Shown here: positions 8,828 through 18,125 of the stretch, piece after piece
Layout: every line of letters starts with the position of its first letter
How positions within the stretch are numbered: position 1 is the stretch's first letter
Source: Ensifer sp. LC163
GTDB taxonomy: Bacteria; Pseudomonadota; Alphaproteobacteria; Rhizobiales; Rhizobiaceae
Length of the DNA stretch: 64,000 nt
Reading direction: 5' to 3'
NCBI RefSeq assembly: GCF_001695855.1
Contig: NZ_MBSS01000016.1
Coordinates: forward strand, 34,763 to 98,762
Position numbers and translations under genes: made by a program
The notes under the pieces: model-generated
What the model saw: only the letters and a program-made list of their open reading frames with translations
The model's database searches: none
Told to the model about the DNA's origin: nothing

Positions 8828-9148
8828 GACATCACCCGACAGTTTTTCGTCAGGTCATTTTCCAGTGAACGCCATGAACACAGCATGAACAGCATTCGGC
8901 TCGCCAGAAACTTGCGCCAACAACCGCCAACCTTCACTTTAAGCTGCCATTGAACGGGGACTCCGTTCTGCGCTGCGCCACGAATGTGATGCGCTCGCTT
9001 CACGTGCCCATGCCATGCCTTGCGCGGACAAGTGAGCGAGGTGCGGCAAAGGGCCAATGAGACGATCCGGCTCGGGGTCCCATGACGTTTTCGACTTCTG
9101 GCACCACCACAAAGGTAGCGCTCACCTCCCTGCCGAACTCGATGGGAG
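8828..9148. other. Intergenic stretch without recognisable gene
   Basis: About 320 bp upstream of the BA14K gene and downstream of the next membrane-protein gene. An open frame runs through it on the minus strand, but its translation resembles nothing and has no ribosome site. The part next to 8827 presumably holds the BA14K promoter. Confidence 0.4.
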
Positions 9149-9643
9149 TTAAACACGAATGCGCTTGATGATCGCCGCATGGGCGTTGAGGCACGCCAGA
9201 AATACGAGCACAAGCAGGACGAGCCCCGTCGGCGATCTCAGCACAACCGACCAGCTACTGGCGGGAAGCTGAGAGAATGAAGCGCTGGCAAGCCCTGCGC
9301 CGTTTCCTGAGATCTGGATCACCGCAAGCCCTGAGGCGATGAGCGCGACATGCGCGTGAACGAAGCGCAGTCGCAGATATCGTTCCGGGCGCACGGCGAG
9401 ATAGGCACCAACCGCGGCGCCGACGGTGAGCATCGCGACCGCGCCCCAGAATACCGACTCTGGAGCGGAGACGAGGGTAAGCACGAGTCCGCGCGTCGAG
9501 GGCACCAAGGCCATATACACGCCCCAGGCGAGTGCGCTGGACGGCGCGTTTGCGACCAGCGCGACGCTGATAAGGGAGAGGGCGGCGGCCCCGTAGACCG
9601 CGCAAGGCCCAAGCCGAATGACCGTCATTACTGAGGCTCGCAT
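9149..9643 (-). CDS. Uncharacterised four-helix membrane protein, paralogue of the 28116 gene
   Basis: 164 aa with about four hydrophobic segments. I do not recognise a named family, but it clearly resembles the protein at 28116-28673. Both begin MRAxVxxxxRLGPxxVY, both carry the conserved RYLRxRFVHAHxAL block in the middle, and both end in a hydrophobic segment followed by a short basic tail (AAIIKRIRV here, SEIVRRIRR there). The shared N-terminus supports this start. The basic loop between membrane segments may be the functional site. No operon context; function unknown. Confidence 0.7.
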   Translation of the reverse strand: MRASVMTVIRLGPCAVYGAAALSLISVALVANAPSSALAWGVYMALVPSTRGLVLTLVSAPESVFWGAVAMLTVGAAVGAYLAVRPERYLRLRFVHAHVALIASGLAVIQISGNGAGLASASFSQLPASSWSVVLRSPTGLVLLVLVFLACLNAHAAIIKRIRV

Positions 9644-9963
9644 GTTTCGATTCCTATCCCCCGCACGCGCCGAGCAAGAAAATATAAGATGACGCTTAAT
9701 TGAGGCTTACCGAGGTGCCGCTACCTCGGATAAGAATCGGTCCATCTGCTTTTATTACTCCCGCCGCCTCGTATTTGTCGTCATCAAGCAGACGGCTATC
9801 GTGCTCACAAGACCGGAGCGAAAAACGGACCTTCGAGCTCGTCGTCAGTGTCTCTTTAATGCGACTCGCAATTTCAATTCTTTCTTTATTAGTTATTTTT
9901 CAGCAAGATTTTCGATGAGCCCATCTGCAGGCGAGGCTAGGATACCCGAAATTAGGGGGACGA
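9644..9963. other. Divergent intergenic region before tadD
   Basis: About 320 bp between two divergent genes, AT-richer than its neighbours in the right half. It presumably holds promoters for both. I see no RNA gene, repeat or convincing operator. Confidence 0.4.
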
Positions 9964-10485
9964 ATGGTAATGTCTCGGAGCAAATCAGGACGCGTTGTGC
10001 TTTTGATCGTTGGGGGGCTGATACTGGCCGGATGCCAAACGGACGCGCTGGACGATGTGGCCGCCTTCGGCGATAGCGCGAAAACTCTCAACGATGATTC
10101 GGCGGCCGCCTTCTACAAGGACGATGAACTGGTGACCACGGGCAAGCTCCAGTTTCAAGAGAAGAACTACGGAAAGTCCTACGCGATCTACAAGCGGGCA
10201 GTTGACGTCTTTCCGCGAGACCCTGCCGCATGGTTGGGCTTTGCGGCCTCTTCCGACATGATCGGTCGCTTCGACACGTCCGACCGCGCCTACGCGCAAC
10301 TCTCCAAAATGATTGGCGGTACGGCCGTCTACTACAACAATATTGGCTATTCCCACTTGCTGCGCGGCGACCTGCCCGGGGCCCGCAAGTACTTCCTGAA
10401 AGCATACGAGCTCGATCCGGCGAACGAGACGACGGCCAGGAACCTGGAGCTGATGAAGAACAGCGTCAAATACGCGCAGCGATAA
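9964..10485 (+). CDS. tadD: TadD-like TPR lipoprotein of the Tad pilus system
   Basis: 173 aa. It has a lipoprotein signal peptide with lipobox (LILAGC) and at least two tetratricopeptide repeats in the C-terminal half (for example YYNNIGYSHLLRGDLPGARKYF and the following helix). TadD proteins are outer-membrane pilotin-like lipoproteins that help the CpaC secretin assemble. A second ATG two codons on (9970) has better spacing to the AGGGGG ribosome site, so the real start may be 9970. It faces away from the rest of the Tad genes but lies at their edge. Confidence 0.82.
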   Translation: MVMSRSKSGRVVLLIVGGLILAGCQTDALDDVAAFGDSAKTLNDDSAAAFYKDDELVTTGKLQFQEKNYGKSYAIYKRAVDVFPRDPAAWLGFAASSDMIGRFDTSDRAYAQLSKMIGGTAVYYNNIGYSHLLRGDLPGARKYFLKAYELDPANETTARNLELMKNSVKYAQR

Positions 10486-10508
10486 GCCGCGACACCACCC
10501 ACACGGGT

Positions 10509-10532
10509 CCGCCGGCGCCAAAACGCCGGCGG
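10509..10532 (+). terminator. GC-rich hairpin after tadD
   Basis: Perfect 9-bp stem CCGCCGGCG / CGCCGGCGG with a six-base loop, 23 bases after the tadD stop. There is no U-tract, so termination efficiency is uncertain. Confidence 0.55.
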
Positions 10533-10592
10533 TGAGCTTCCTTATGCAGCTTCCGTTCCGAACTGAACAACGGCAGTGCCGCCGGAGCGCTG

Positions 10593-10693
10593 CTGCATGT
10601 TTCCTTAAATCCTAGCCGATTTAAGGAAACATGCAGCAATTCAAAGTCCTACAGCGACCTTTTGCGCGTCTGATAAGACGCGCGGCGCTGTAG
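10593..10693 (-). repeat. RIME1-like element, copy 2 (reverse orientation)
   Basis: Same two-palindrome unit as at 8004, inverted. The small palindrome is of the AAACATGCAG subtype shared with the copy at 29928, while copies 1 and 3 have AATTATGCAG. Confidence 0.85.
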
Positions 10694-10788
10694 AAGACGC
10701 ACAACGCCAGGCAACAGCCAACCGCTGCCATAGCAACGCTGCGTCGAGCAATTTGCGGGAGAGAATCTATTTCAAGGCAGGTTCGGCC

Positions 10789-11367
10789 CTACCGCACCTT
10801 TCTCAGCACAAGCTTGCCATCCGCCGAGACAGACCGTTCGTAGCGTGGCAAGTTCGCGATGGAACCGCCCTGAGGATCGGCTGCGGCCAGGACATCGTCG
10901 ACTGCGTTTTCCGGAGCGGAGACCGAATAGGATGATGGCGCCAAGCGCTGGGTCACTTCCTTTCCAGGCGCGCTGATGATCATGCTGCCGCTGGAGGCAA
11001 ACATGCTCGGGTTCATGCGGTCATCGAGATCGGCGACATCCTTTTGCAGCTCCTCGACAGTCTTTCGAACGGCCGCCATGTCGTCGGCCCTGGCGCCGTT
11101 GGCGATGTTCGCGGCCTGTTTGCTAATCTGCTGCTTCAAACCATCGATCGAGCGCTTGAGAGCGGAAAGGCTTTCTCGGCTCTCGCGGACGTCTGCGGCA
11201 TTCTTGGCCGTGTAGAGCAAAATACCCGTGTTGAGCGGCAGCAGCATAAGGGCCAGTGCGATGATCGGCGTGCTCCGCGAACGGCTTGGCTCCTTGGCGG
11301 CGTGCTCGTTACGCCGCAATGCAGCGTCGGGCTTGATGTCGACCTCGACATTCGAAATATGCGTCAT
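10789..11367 (-). CDS. Single-pass membrane protein with coiled coil, at the edge of the Tad locus
   Basis: 192 aa with a GGAGGAATTCG ribosome site before the ATG. A cytoplasmic tail of about 35 residues is followed by one hydrophobic helix (STPIIALALMLLPLNTGILLY), then a long alpha-helical coiled coil (repeated ESLSALKRSIDGLKQQI-like heptads), and a Ser/Pro-rich C-terminal part. I know no named family. Its orientation, downstream of the AAA+ ATPase and separated from it only by a RIME element, suggests it belongs to the pilus locus, perhaps as a periplasmic or envelope scaffold (inference). Confidence 0.65.
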   Translation of the reverse strand: MTHISNVEVDIKPDAALRRNEHAAKEPSRSRSTPIIALALMLLPLNTGILLYTAKNAADVRESRESLSALKRSIDGLKQQISKQAANIANGARADDMAAVRKTVEELQKDVADLDDRMNPSMFASSGSMIISAPGKEVTQRLAPSSYSVSAPENAVDDVLAAADPQGGSIANLPRYERSVSADGKLVLRKVR

Positions 11368-11537
11368 CGAATTCCTCCGTCACGAAGCCGGGCCTTAGCC
11401 CAACCTCTCTGTGTTTCCCGAAACCCCAGATCCCCTTGGGGCCACGTTCACTTCAGGCGTTCCGCGTTGCCGAGCTCATGATCGTTTGCCTCAGTATTTC
11501 AGACATCTCTTAATGACATCCCATTGTCGGCCCACTT

Positions 11538-11640
11538 TACAGCGCCACGCGTCAAACATGACGCGCAAAGGACGCTGTAACGCTTAAACCTGCTGCATAA
11601 TTTTCTCCTTAAATCGCTTCCGATTTAAGGAATTATGCAG
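11538..11640 (+). repeat. RIME1-like element, copy 3
   Basis: Third full copy, ending 11 bases before the stop codon of the AAA+ ATPase gene. AATTATGCAG subtype, like copy 1. It separates the ATPase gene from the coiled-coil membrane protein gene, so it may act as a transcript boundary. Confidence 0.85.
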
Positions 11641-11651
11641 TAGCCCCCGCT

Positions 11652-12956
11652 TCAGTCCAATGTGAACACCCCTCCCCAAGCCCGGTCCAGCATCTCCAGC
11701 GACGCGACCTTCGGCATGTCGTTGAACTCGCAATAGGAGGAAATGAAATCCAGGAGATATTTGGGATGGTAGCAGGACGCTGGCATATCCCCCTCGTATT
11801 TTCGTTCGTAGAACAGGTGCAAATCACTGCTCACCAAGTCTATCGCGGCCTTGCGGGCGTAGGACTCAAAGATACGTAGATATTCATCCCGCGAAGGGTT
11901 GTTCACATATATCTTATATTTGAGGCGCCGCAGGCCGGCTTCGTCGGAGAGCTCTCGTGGTGCAATGTTGGTCGAAAAGACGACAAGCTCATCGAACGGC
12001 ACCTTGAACTTCTTGCCGGTATGCAATGTCAGGAAATCGTAGCCCCGCTCGAGCGGCACGATCCAGCGGTTGATGAGCGCCTGGGGTCGGTCCTGCTGGC
12101 GCCCAAAATCGTCGATGATGAAGACTCCGCCTGATGCCTTCAGATGCACCGGGGCTTCGTAGACACGGGAGCCTGGGCTATAAGTCAGGTCGAGCAGATC
12201 CAGGGTGAGCTCGCCACCGGTCTTGATGACCGGCCGCCGGCATTCCACCCATCGCTGGTCGGCCTTCGGGTGCGGCCTGACCGCCGGTTCACTCACTGGC
12301 TGATGCGTCGCCTCGTCATAGAAGCTGATGACATAACCGCCGACCTCGATGGCATAAGGCACCCAGATCGTCTGCACGAAAAGCTCCGAGGTCCGCTCGG
12401 CGATGCTTGTCTTACCATTGCCGGGGGGGCCATAGAGCAGGATGGAAAGGCCCGAATTTACGGCCGGCCCAAGCTTCTCGACCAACGCCGGCGACAGCAC
12501 CAACCCTTCCAGACTCCGGACTAACCGCTCATAGGTGACGCGTTCGTGGTGAATTGACTGCAAGCCGATCTGGCGACAGAAGGCATCGAGAGACACGGGA
12601 GCCGGGCCAATGTATTCTGACTGTCGTGCCGCCGCCTGCGCATAGTCCATGCCCTTCATCGAAAGCGCATAGCGGATGTCGGACTTGACGTCCTCCCCCG
12701 CAAGCCCCCTCGCCTCGATATATGCGAGCTTCACCAGCTCCTTGATCAGAAGATTGATCACCACCTTCGGCAGCTTCATCCGGGCCGCCAGGTGCGATGG
12801 CGTCACGGTATCCCGTTCCGTCGCGCATTTTGCCGCCAGCCGCAACATGAACGACACATCAAGGCCGGTTTCCTCGAGGCTCATCGGCGCCATCGGCATC
12901 CGCGGATCGAGTGCGACGGCGAAGTCTTCGCGATCTTGTTCGGGTGAATACTGCAT
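11652..12956 (-). CDS. AAA+ ATPase with N-terminal winged-helix-like region, Tad-locus associated
   Basis: 434 aa. Residues about 35-100 look like a helix-turn-helix or winged-helix fold (TPSHLAARMKLPKVVINLLIKEL). The AAA+ core has Walker A GPPGNGKT (176-183), Walker B FIIDDFG (near 282), and a sensor-1-like VVFSTNI segment. Its start lies 16 bp downstream of the tadC stop, so it is in the pilus operon. It is distinct from the CpaF assembly motor. A role in regulated assembly or disassembly of the machine is possible but not shown by sequence. Confidence 0.8.
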   Translation of the reverse strand: MQYSPEQDREDFAVALDPRMPMAPMSLEETGLDVSFMLRLAAKCATERDTVTPSHLAARMKLPKVVINLLIKELVKLAYIEARGLAGEDVKSDIRYALSMKGMDYAQAAARQSEYIGPAPVSLDAFCRQIGLQSIHHERVTYERLVRSLEGLVLSPALVEKLGPAVNSGLSILLYGPPGNGKTSIAERTSELFVQTIWVPYAIEVGGYVISFYDEATHQPVSEPAVRPHPKADQRWVECRRPVIKTGGELTLDLLDLTYSPGSRVYEAPVHLKASGGVFIIDDFGRQQDRPQALINRWIVPLERGYDFLTLHTGKKFKVPFDELVVFSTNIAPRELSDEAGLRRLKYKIYVNNPSRDEYLRIFESYARKAAIDLVSSDLHLFYERKYEGDMPASCYHPKYLLDFISSYCEFNDMPKVASLEMLDRAWGGVFTLD

Positions 12957-12971
12957 ATAGCCCCCTACGTC

Positions 12972-13919
12972 CTATCCACCAGGCTTCAGGCCGGTGAGAA
13001 TGCCGACGACACGCATGACGATGGGCACGAGCACGATAATGAGGCTCACGGGAAACAGGAACGCCCCGAGCGGCAGCAGCATCTTGATCGGCAGGGAATT
13101 GGCCTTTTCCTCGGCCCGCACGACACGAAGATCGCGCATTTCCTTACTGTAAACGCGCAGCGTCTGCGTGACGCTCGTTCCCAGCTCCTCCGACTGGCGA
13201 AACAGCACCGCGAGCGCTCGCGCTTCGTCAATCCTGAGCCGCGTTGCCAGGTTGGCCAGGGCATCACGCAAGCGACGTCCGCCGCGCACCTCCAGCATCA
13301 TGATCGAAAGATGCAGGCCGAAATCCTGCCGCTTGTGGACGAATTCTCTCGCGACACGGTTTGCCGCCGCCTCGATGCTCATTCCGGCATCCAGGCAGAC
13401 GATCAGCATGTCCATGAAATCGGGAAAGAGCCGCCTGTACTCGCGCTCCTTGGCCTGACCGCGCCGATCGATTTGGATGTTGACCAGAACAAAAGTGATG
13501 CCGGCGGCAAACATGGCGACGACCACGCCTGCGAGGCGCGACATTTCAGGAATGAAGCGGTCAAGGGCCCAGACGGCTGCAACCAGGACACCAATGCAGA
13601 TGAGCGCACGGATCAATTGGAACACCGTTACCGCGCCCGCACTGAAATACCCGGCGCGGATCAGCCGGTTCTGTGTCGAGTTGGCATTCCGATCGCGTCG
13701 GGTGATCTCGAAATAGCGGCGGATCAATCGGTTTTCGACTTCACCGAAGTCAACAATCGCACCGTCGCCAAGCTGGAGTTCCTCCCCGCCTGCCGTCACC
13801 GTCGTTTCCGATATTCGGAGACCGACCTCGCGGCGCCGGAAGACAAATTCGGATGCGGCGCCGGTAAATATCAGCACCGAGAAGAAAACGATGAGATAAA
13901 TTCCATACTCACCTAGCAT
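12972..13919 (-). CDS. tadC: Tad pilus inner-membrane platform protein TadC
   Basis: 315 aa from the ATG at 13919, seven bases after the tadB stop; a longer open frame would overlap tadB. It has the GspF/T2SF domain (FPDFMDMLIVCLDAGMSIEAA..., and ELGTSVTQTLRVYSKEMRDLR) and several membrane helices, including a C-terminal one. TadB and TadC form the inner-membrane platform that couples the CpaF motor to pilin extraction. Confidence 0.9.
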   Translation of the reverse strand: MLGEYGIYLIVFFSVLIFTGAASEFVFRRREVGLRISETTVTAGGEELQLGDGAIVDFGEVENRLIRRYFEITRRDRNANSTQNRLIRAGYFSAGAVTVFQLIRALICIGVLVAAVWALDRFIPEMSRLAGVVVAMFAAGITFVLVNIQIDRRGQAKEREYRRLFPDFMDMLIVCLDAGMSIEAAANRVAREFVHKRQDFGLHLSIMMLEVRGGRRLRDALANLATRLRIDEARALAVLFRQSEELGTSVTQTLRVYSKEMRDLRVVRAEEKANSLPIKMLLPLGAFLFPVSLIIVLVPIVMRVVGILTGLKPGG

Positions 13920-13926
13920 GGTGGCC

Positions 13927-14880
13927 TCAGTACTCGAAGTTAACCATCTTGTAGAGAATGACGTTTCCGACTGCCATGATCGCAAACAGAACCACAACCA
14001 CGGTTGTGCCGTGGCCGCTATTCCAAACAGGGTCGAAATACGTCGGTGAGAGCGTCTTGATCATTGCATAAAGAAGAAACGGATAGAGTGACATAAAGAT
14101 CGCGGTGATCCGTCCCTCCGACGAGATCGCCTTGACTTTGGCCTTCAGCATTGAGCGATCACGCAACGTCTTTGAGAGATTCTGAAGGATCTCGACAAGA
14201 TTGCCGCCGGTCCCTGCCTGAACGCTCAGCGAGATCGCCAACAGATTGAGGTCTTCCGCACCCACGCGATCGCCAAGGTTGGCGAGTGCATCGTCCAACG
14301 TGACCCCATAGGTCAGTTCGTCCGATAGAAGACCGAACTCCGTTCCGACCGGATCAGGCATTTCGCGCGCCACCAGGGCAATCGCGGCCGGCAGTGGATG
14401 GCCGGCTGCAAGGCTCCGATTGGCAACATCGAGTGCTTCTGGAAGTTTTTGCGTGAATTTTCGAATACGGCTCGCCCTGGCGCGCCAGACGACAAGCACT
14501 GGAAGGAGCAGGCAAATCATCAGGAAAACCGGAACCCGGACGATGTTGCTCGGCACCAGAAACTGGACGATCAACCAGATGAAAAGCCCGCCAGCAATTG
14601 CATAGAGCACAAATCGCCTTGGGTCGAACTTGATGCCGGACTGCGTGTAGAACTGTCTGATGAACTGCATCAATGGCAGCGAACGCCAATCCTCGTCGGC
14701 ACCGCGCTCCTTCAGCATATCGCGATAGGTTTTGCGATGGTCATCACTTTCATCAAGCAGGCTCAGGCGATGGTTGACCGCCCGCTGACGCTCCGATTTC
14801 GTGAAGTAACTGCGCAGCAAAGCTTCGGCGGAAACCAGCACTGCGATGAACACGGCGGCATAGAGCAGGAGCAGACTCAT
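13927..14880 (-). CDS. tadB: Tad pilus inner-membrane platform protein TadB
   Basis: 317 aa with an N-terminal membrane helix, a basic cytoplasmic stretch and the GspF-like domain (LPEALDVANRSLAAGHPLPAAI, GTGGNLVEILQNLSKTLRDR). It closes with two C-terminal membrane helices. The ATG overlaps the cpaF stop by 4 bp. Confidence 0.9.
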   Translation of the reverse strand: MSLLLLYAAVFIAVLVSAEALLRSYFTKSERQRAVNHRLSLLDESDDHRKTYRDMLKERGADEDWRSLPLMQFIRQFYTQSGIKFDPRRFVLYAIAGGLFIWLIVQFLVPSNIVRVPVFLMICLLLPVLVVWRARASRIRKFTQKLPEALDVANRSLAAGHPLPAAIALVAREMPDPVGTEFGLLSDELTYGVTLDDALANLGDRVGAEDLNLLAISLSVQAGTGGNLVEILQNLSKTLRDRSMLKAKVKAISSEGRITAIFMSLYPFLLYAMIKTLSPTYFDPVWNSGHGTTVVVVLFAIMAVGNVILYKMVNFEY

Positions 14881-16334
14881 GGTTCAACGACCCCCGTTTG
14901 CAGCGGCTTTCCAGGATCGAAAATCAGCGGGGAGACGGCGATCCCGAGGTCCGCGAACTCCTCGATGAAACGAGGGCGAAGCCCGGTTGCCCGGAATTCC
15001 CCGCGAATGCGGCCATCATCCTCTGTGCCGGTCCTCTTGAACCGCATGATCTCCTGCATCTGGACGACCTCGCCCTCCATGCCTGTGATTTCGGAAATCG
15101 AGACGACCTTGCGACTACCGTCGCTCAAACGCTGAACTTGCACGATAACCCGTATCGCGGAGGAGATCTGCGAGCGGATACTGAGCTGCGACATGGGCAT
15201 GCCCGCCATGCCGACCATCTGTTCGAGCCGGCCGACGGCGTCACGCGGCGTGTTGGCGTGAATGGTTGTCATCGATCCCTCGTGACCAGTATTCATCGCC
15301 TGCAGCATGTCGAAGGCCTCCTCGCCGCGCACCTCGCCGACGATGATTCGATCGGGACGCATGCGCAGCGCATTCTTCAGCAGCTCGCGCTGCCGAACCT
15401 CATTGCGGCCGTCGAGCGTTGGCGGTCTGGTCTCCAATCGCCCGACATGCGGCTGCTGCAGCTGGAGCTCGGCCGCATCCTCGATTGTGATCAGACGTTC
15501 CTTCGGCGAGATCTGCGACGACATGGCGTTGAGCAAGGTCGTCTTGCCCGAGCCGGTGCCACCCGAGATGATCATCGACACCTTGCCTTTGACCGCAGCG
15601 CTCAGAAGAATGCGCATCGCATCCGCCATGGCGCCGTATTCGACCAGGCGCTCCAGCGTCAGAGGCGAGCGGGTGAATTTGCGGATCGAAACAAGCGGCC
15701 CGTCAACCGAGATCGGCCGGATGGCAACGTTGACGCGCGACCCGTCCTTGAGGCGGGCATCGACCAGCGGTGTCGATTCATCGACGCGACGTCCGACAGC
15801 TGAGACGATCTTGTTGATCACCCGCAACAGGTGATCCTCGTCCTTGAAGCGAACCGCCGTGCTTTCGAGCCTGCCCCTTCGTTCGACATAGACACTTTTG
15901 TAGCCGTTGATGAGAATATCCGCGATCGTATCATCGGCCAGCAGCGGCTCTATGGGCCCGAGCCCGAGCATCTCGTCGGTGATCTCACGGATCAGATCAT
16001 TGATTTCCTTGGCGTTGAGCGGGAAGTTGTTGCGGCGGATATAATCCTTGACCAGCGGCCTGATCTCGGCGGCGATCTCTTCGTTGTCGAGTGTGTCGAG
16101 AATGCCGAGATTGATGCGGTCCAGCAGGTAACGATGCAGGTTGACCCGCTCGGCGACCATATCGAGGCCGAGCGAGGCTTCCAGCCCGACGGTTGCGGCA
16201 GCTTCGCCAACATGGGGACTAGGCGCCACCGTGTTCGCAGGCACCTCAGCGGAAAGAAGATCAGCGGGCTCCGCAAGTTCCCCATCACCCGTCTGCGTCT
16301 GCTTGTAGAAACGTCCGATGAACCCGGTTGCCAT
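14877..16334 (-). CDS. cpaF: Tad/Flp pilus assembly ATPase CpaF (TadA)
   Basis: 485 aa secretion ATPase of the VirB11/TadA family. An N-terminal region leads into the family core. Walker A GGTGSGKT is at 258-265, followed by the His-box region (RPDRIIVGEVRGEEAFDML) and Walker-B-like residues. It hydrolyses ATP to drive pilin polymerisation and, in related systems, retraction. The start lies 20 bp after the L,D-transpeptidase stop. Confidence 0.94.
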   Translation of the reverse strand: MATGFIGRFYKQTQTGDGELAEPADLLSAEVPANTVAPSPHVGEAAATVGLEASLGLDMVAERVNLHRYLLDRINLGILDTLDNEEIAAEIRPLVKDYIRRNNFPLNAKEINDLIREITDEMLGLGPIEPLLADDTIADILINGYKSVYVERRGRLESTAVRFKDEDHLLRVINKIVSAVGRRVDESTPLVDARLKDGSRVNVAIRPISVDGPLVSIRKFTRSPLTLERLVEYGAMADAMRILLSAAVKGKVSMIISGGTGSGKTTLLNAMSSQISPKERLITIEDAAELQLQQPHVGRLETRPPTLDGRNEVRQRELLKNALRMRPDRIIVGEVRGEEAFDMLQAMNTGHEGSMTTIHANTPRDAVGRLEQMVGMAGMPMSQLSIRSQISSAIRVIVQVQRLSDGSRKVVSISEITGMEGEVVQMQEIMRFKRTGTEDDGRIRGEFRATGLRPRFIEEFADLGIAVSPLIFDPGKPLQTGVVEP

Positions 16335-16353
16335 TGACCTTCACCCTGTTCGA

Positions 16354-16965
16354 CTATCTCACAATCACTGTCGCTCCGACTTTCACTCGGTCATAGAGAT
16401 CGATGATGTCGGCATTGCTCATCCGGAAGCATCCCGAAGACGCGAAGTTCCCGACCGTCGACTGGTCGTTCGTTCCGTGGATGCGGTAAAGCGTGTCGGC
16501 GGTTCCGCGGTAGAGATAGATGCCGCGCGCACCGAGCGGGTTGAACGGGCCAGCAGGCACCAATTCCGGAAGCTCAGGCGCACGCGCCTTCATCTCGGCC
16601 GGTGGCCGCCATTCGGGCCACTCTGCCTTTCGACCAACCCTGACGACGCCACTCCAACGAAAGCCGTCGCGGCCGACTGCGATCTTGTAACGGATGGCGC
16701 GATTGCCGGAGATGATAAGATCGAGCGTCCGATTTTCACTGACGATGACGATCGTGCCGGCCGGATAGTTTTTCTCGACCGTCACCGTGGCGCTCGTCCT
16801 CGGTCCAAGGTTTCGCGGCACGAGCCCGCTCGCCAATCCATCGGTGGCGGCGCTTGCAAGTCCAACCGAGACCGCAAACAGCAGGACCCGCACCACTCGG
16901 TCGCAAGCTGAAGCATTGCCGTGTCGCCATCTCGGTCCGTCGCTGCGATGCGCGTACACTCTCAT
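16354..16965 (-). CDS. L,D-transpeptidase (YkuD domain) embedded in the Tad operon
   Basis: 203 aa. A hydrophobic N-terminal segment (VRVLLFAVSVGLASAA) serves as signal or anchor. The YkuD catalytic motif follows: His163 in YRIHGTNDQS and Cys179 in ASSGCFRMSN, with the following Arg. Such enzymes form 3-3 peptidoglycan cross-links or attach proteins to peptidoglycan. The gene overlaps cpaE by 4 bp and lies 20 bp before cpaF, so it is co-expressed with the pilus machine. It may locally remodel the wall for the trans-envelope complex (inference). Confidence 0.9.
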   Translation of the reverse strand: MRVYAHRSDGPRWRHGNASACDRVVRVLLFAVSVGLASAATDGLASGLVPRNLGPRTSATVTVEKNYPAGTIVIVSENRTLDLIISGNRAIRYKIAVGRDGFRWSGVVRVGRKAEWPEWRPPAEMKARAPELPELVPAGPFNPLGARGIYLYRGTADTLYRIHGTNDQSTVGNFASSGCFRMSNADIIDLYDRVKVGATVIVR

Positions 16966-18104
16966 CTGACAAGCGCTCCAAGCTTGTTGACGGCGCCGCA
17001 GAAGCGCGAGCGCGAGTTTACCTCGATCGGCAGCACGCCACGGTTCACCGCCTCGCTCATCGTGTCCCAGTCATAGGGAATGATATGCGCATGCGTATCC
17101 TTGAAGATTTTGTCCACCTGCTCCCGGCGCACGCCAAGGCTGAAAAACTTCGTCCGATACTTGTTGATGACGATCTGGATCGAGTCCGCGTTGCCGCGCA
17201 ACCGCACCAGATTGAGGAAGAGATCCTTGGCCTGATGGAGGGCGGGGATCGTCATCTCCGTGACGATGCAGATGCTGTTGACCGATCCGAGCACAGCATC
17301 CTTCCACGGTGTGTTGTAGTAGGGAATATCGATGACCGTGTGGTCGCTCTCGAAGGCTGCGACATCCAGCATGCGCAACACCAGCTCGGCGCCCTTCGGT
17401 GCCAGAAGGACCGACGGTTGTTTGAAGGACAGCAGGGAAAAGCCGCTCGAATGGCGTTTGCGCACGAGATCGATGAATTCGAGGTCGACGCGCGACGGAT
17501 TGGCCATGACGGGCTTCAGATCGTAGTCGTTGACAAGGTTGAGATAGTAGCCGAGCGAGCCACAAGAAAAATCCAGGTCGAACAGGTCGACGCGCGGCGC
17601 CGAGTTCTTCGTCGACTGGGCCAGTACATGGGCGAGTGACGAGGAGATCACACTGGCGCCGGCGCCGCCAACGGCCGAGACGACGGCATGAACCCGGCTA
17701 TCGCTGGCGCCCGCACCCGGCGCATGCGTGGAGATCATGTCGATCAGCGAGCGCCGCTCGAGCGGCTTCTTCAGCCAATCGTCGCCATTCAGCCGGAAGA
17801 GCGGCCGTAGCATCTCGTCCGGCAGATCTTCCGAAACGATCACGAGCGGAATGTTGCGGTGGCTGGTGCGGAATGCAAAGAGGCCGGGGCGGTTCAGCAT
17901 CTCGCCATTGTCGACATCCAGCACGATCAGGTTGAACTGCGTCGGATCGAACCGCCCCGCATCCGCAAGTGCTGTCAGCGCCATGTGGCGCACTTCGTAG
18001 CGCGACAGCGAACCGAACGTATCGAGCATGAAGCTCGCAGCCGCAGCGTCGTCGGAAAGGACAAGGATCTTCGTGGATGCTGCGAAGTTCATATGAGCTG
18101 TCAT
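16962..18104 (-). CDS. cpaE: Pilus localisation ATPase-like protein CpaE (TadZ)
   Basis: 380 aa. The N-terminal third is a receiver-like domain (ILVLSDDAAAASFM, LIVLDVDNG). The rest is a MinD/ParA-type fold with a strongly altered Walker A, SAVGGAGASVISSS, which lacks the lysines of KGGxGKT. TadZ/CpaE proteins place the Tad machine at the pole. ATP hydrolysis by this copy is doubtful because of the missing lysines. An alternative ATG is four codons downstream. Confidence 0.88.
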   Translation of the reverse strand: MTAHMNFAASTKILVLSDDAAAASFMLDTFGSLSRYEVRHMALTALADAGRFDPTQFNLIVLDVDNGEMLNRPGLFAFRTSHRNIPLVIVSEDLPDEMLRPLFRLNGDDWLKKPLERRSLIDMISTHAPGAGASDSRVHAVVSAVGGAGASVISSSLAHVLAQSTKNSAPRVDLFDLDFSCGSLGYYLNLVNDYDLKPVMANPSRVDLEFIDLVRKRHSSGFSLLSFKQPSVLLAPKGAELVLRMLDVAAFESDHTVIDIPYYNTPWKDAVLGSVNSICIVTEMTIPALHQAKDLFLNLVRLRGNADSIQIVINKYRTKFFSLGVRREQVDKIFKDTHAHIIPYDWDTMSEAVNRGVLPIEVNSRSRFCGAVNKLGALVR

Positions 18105-18125
18105 CTCACTATCCCACGCTGTATT

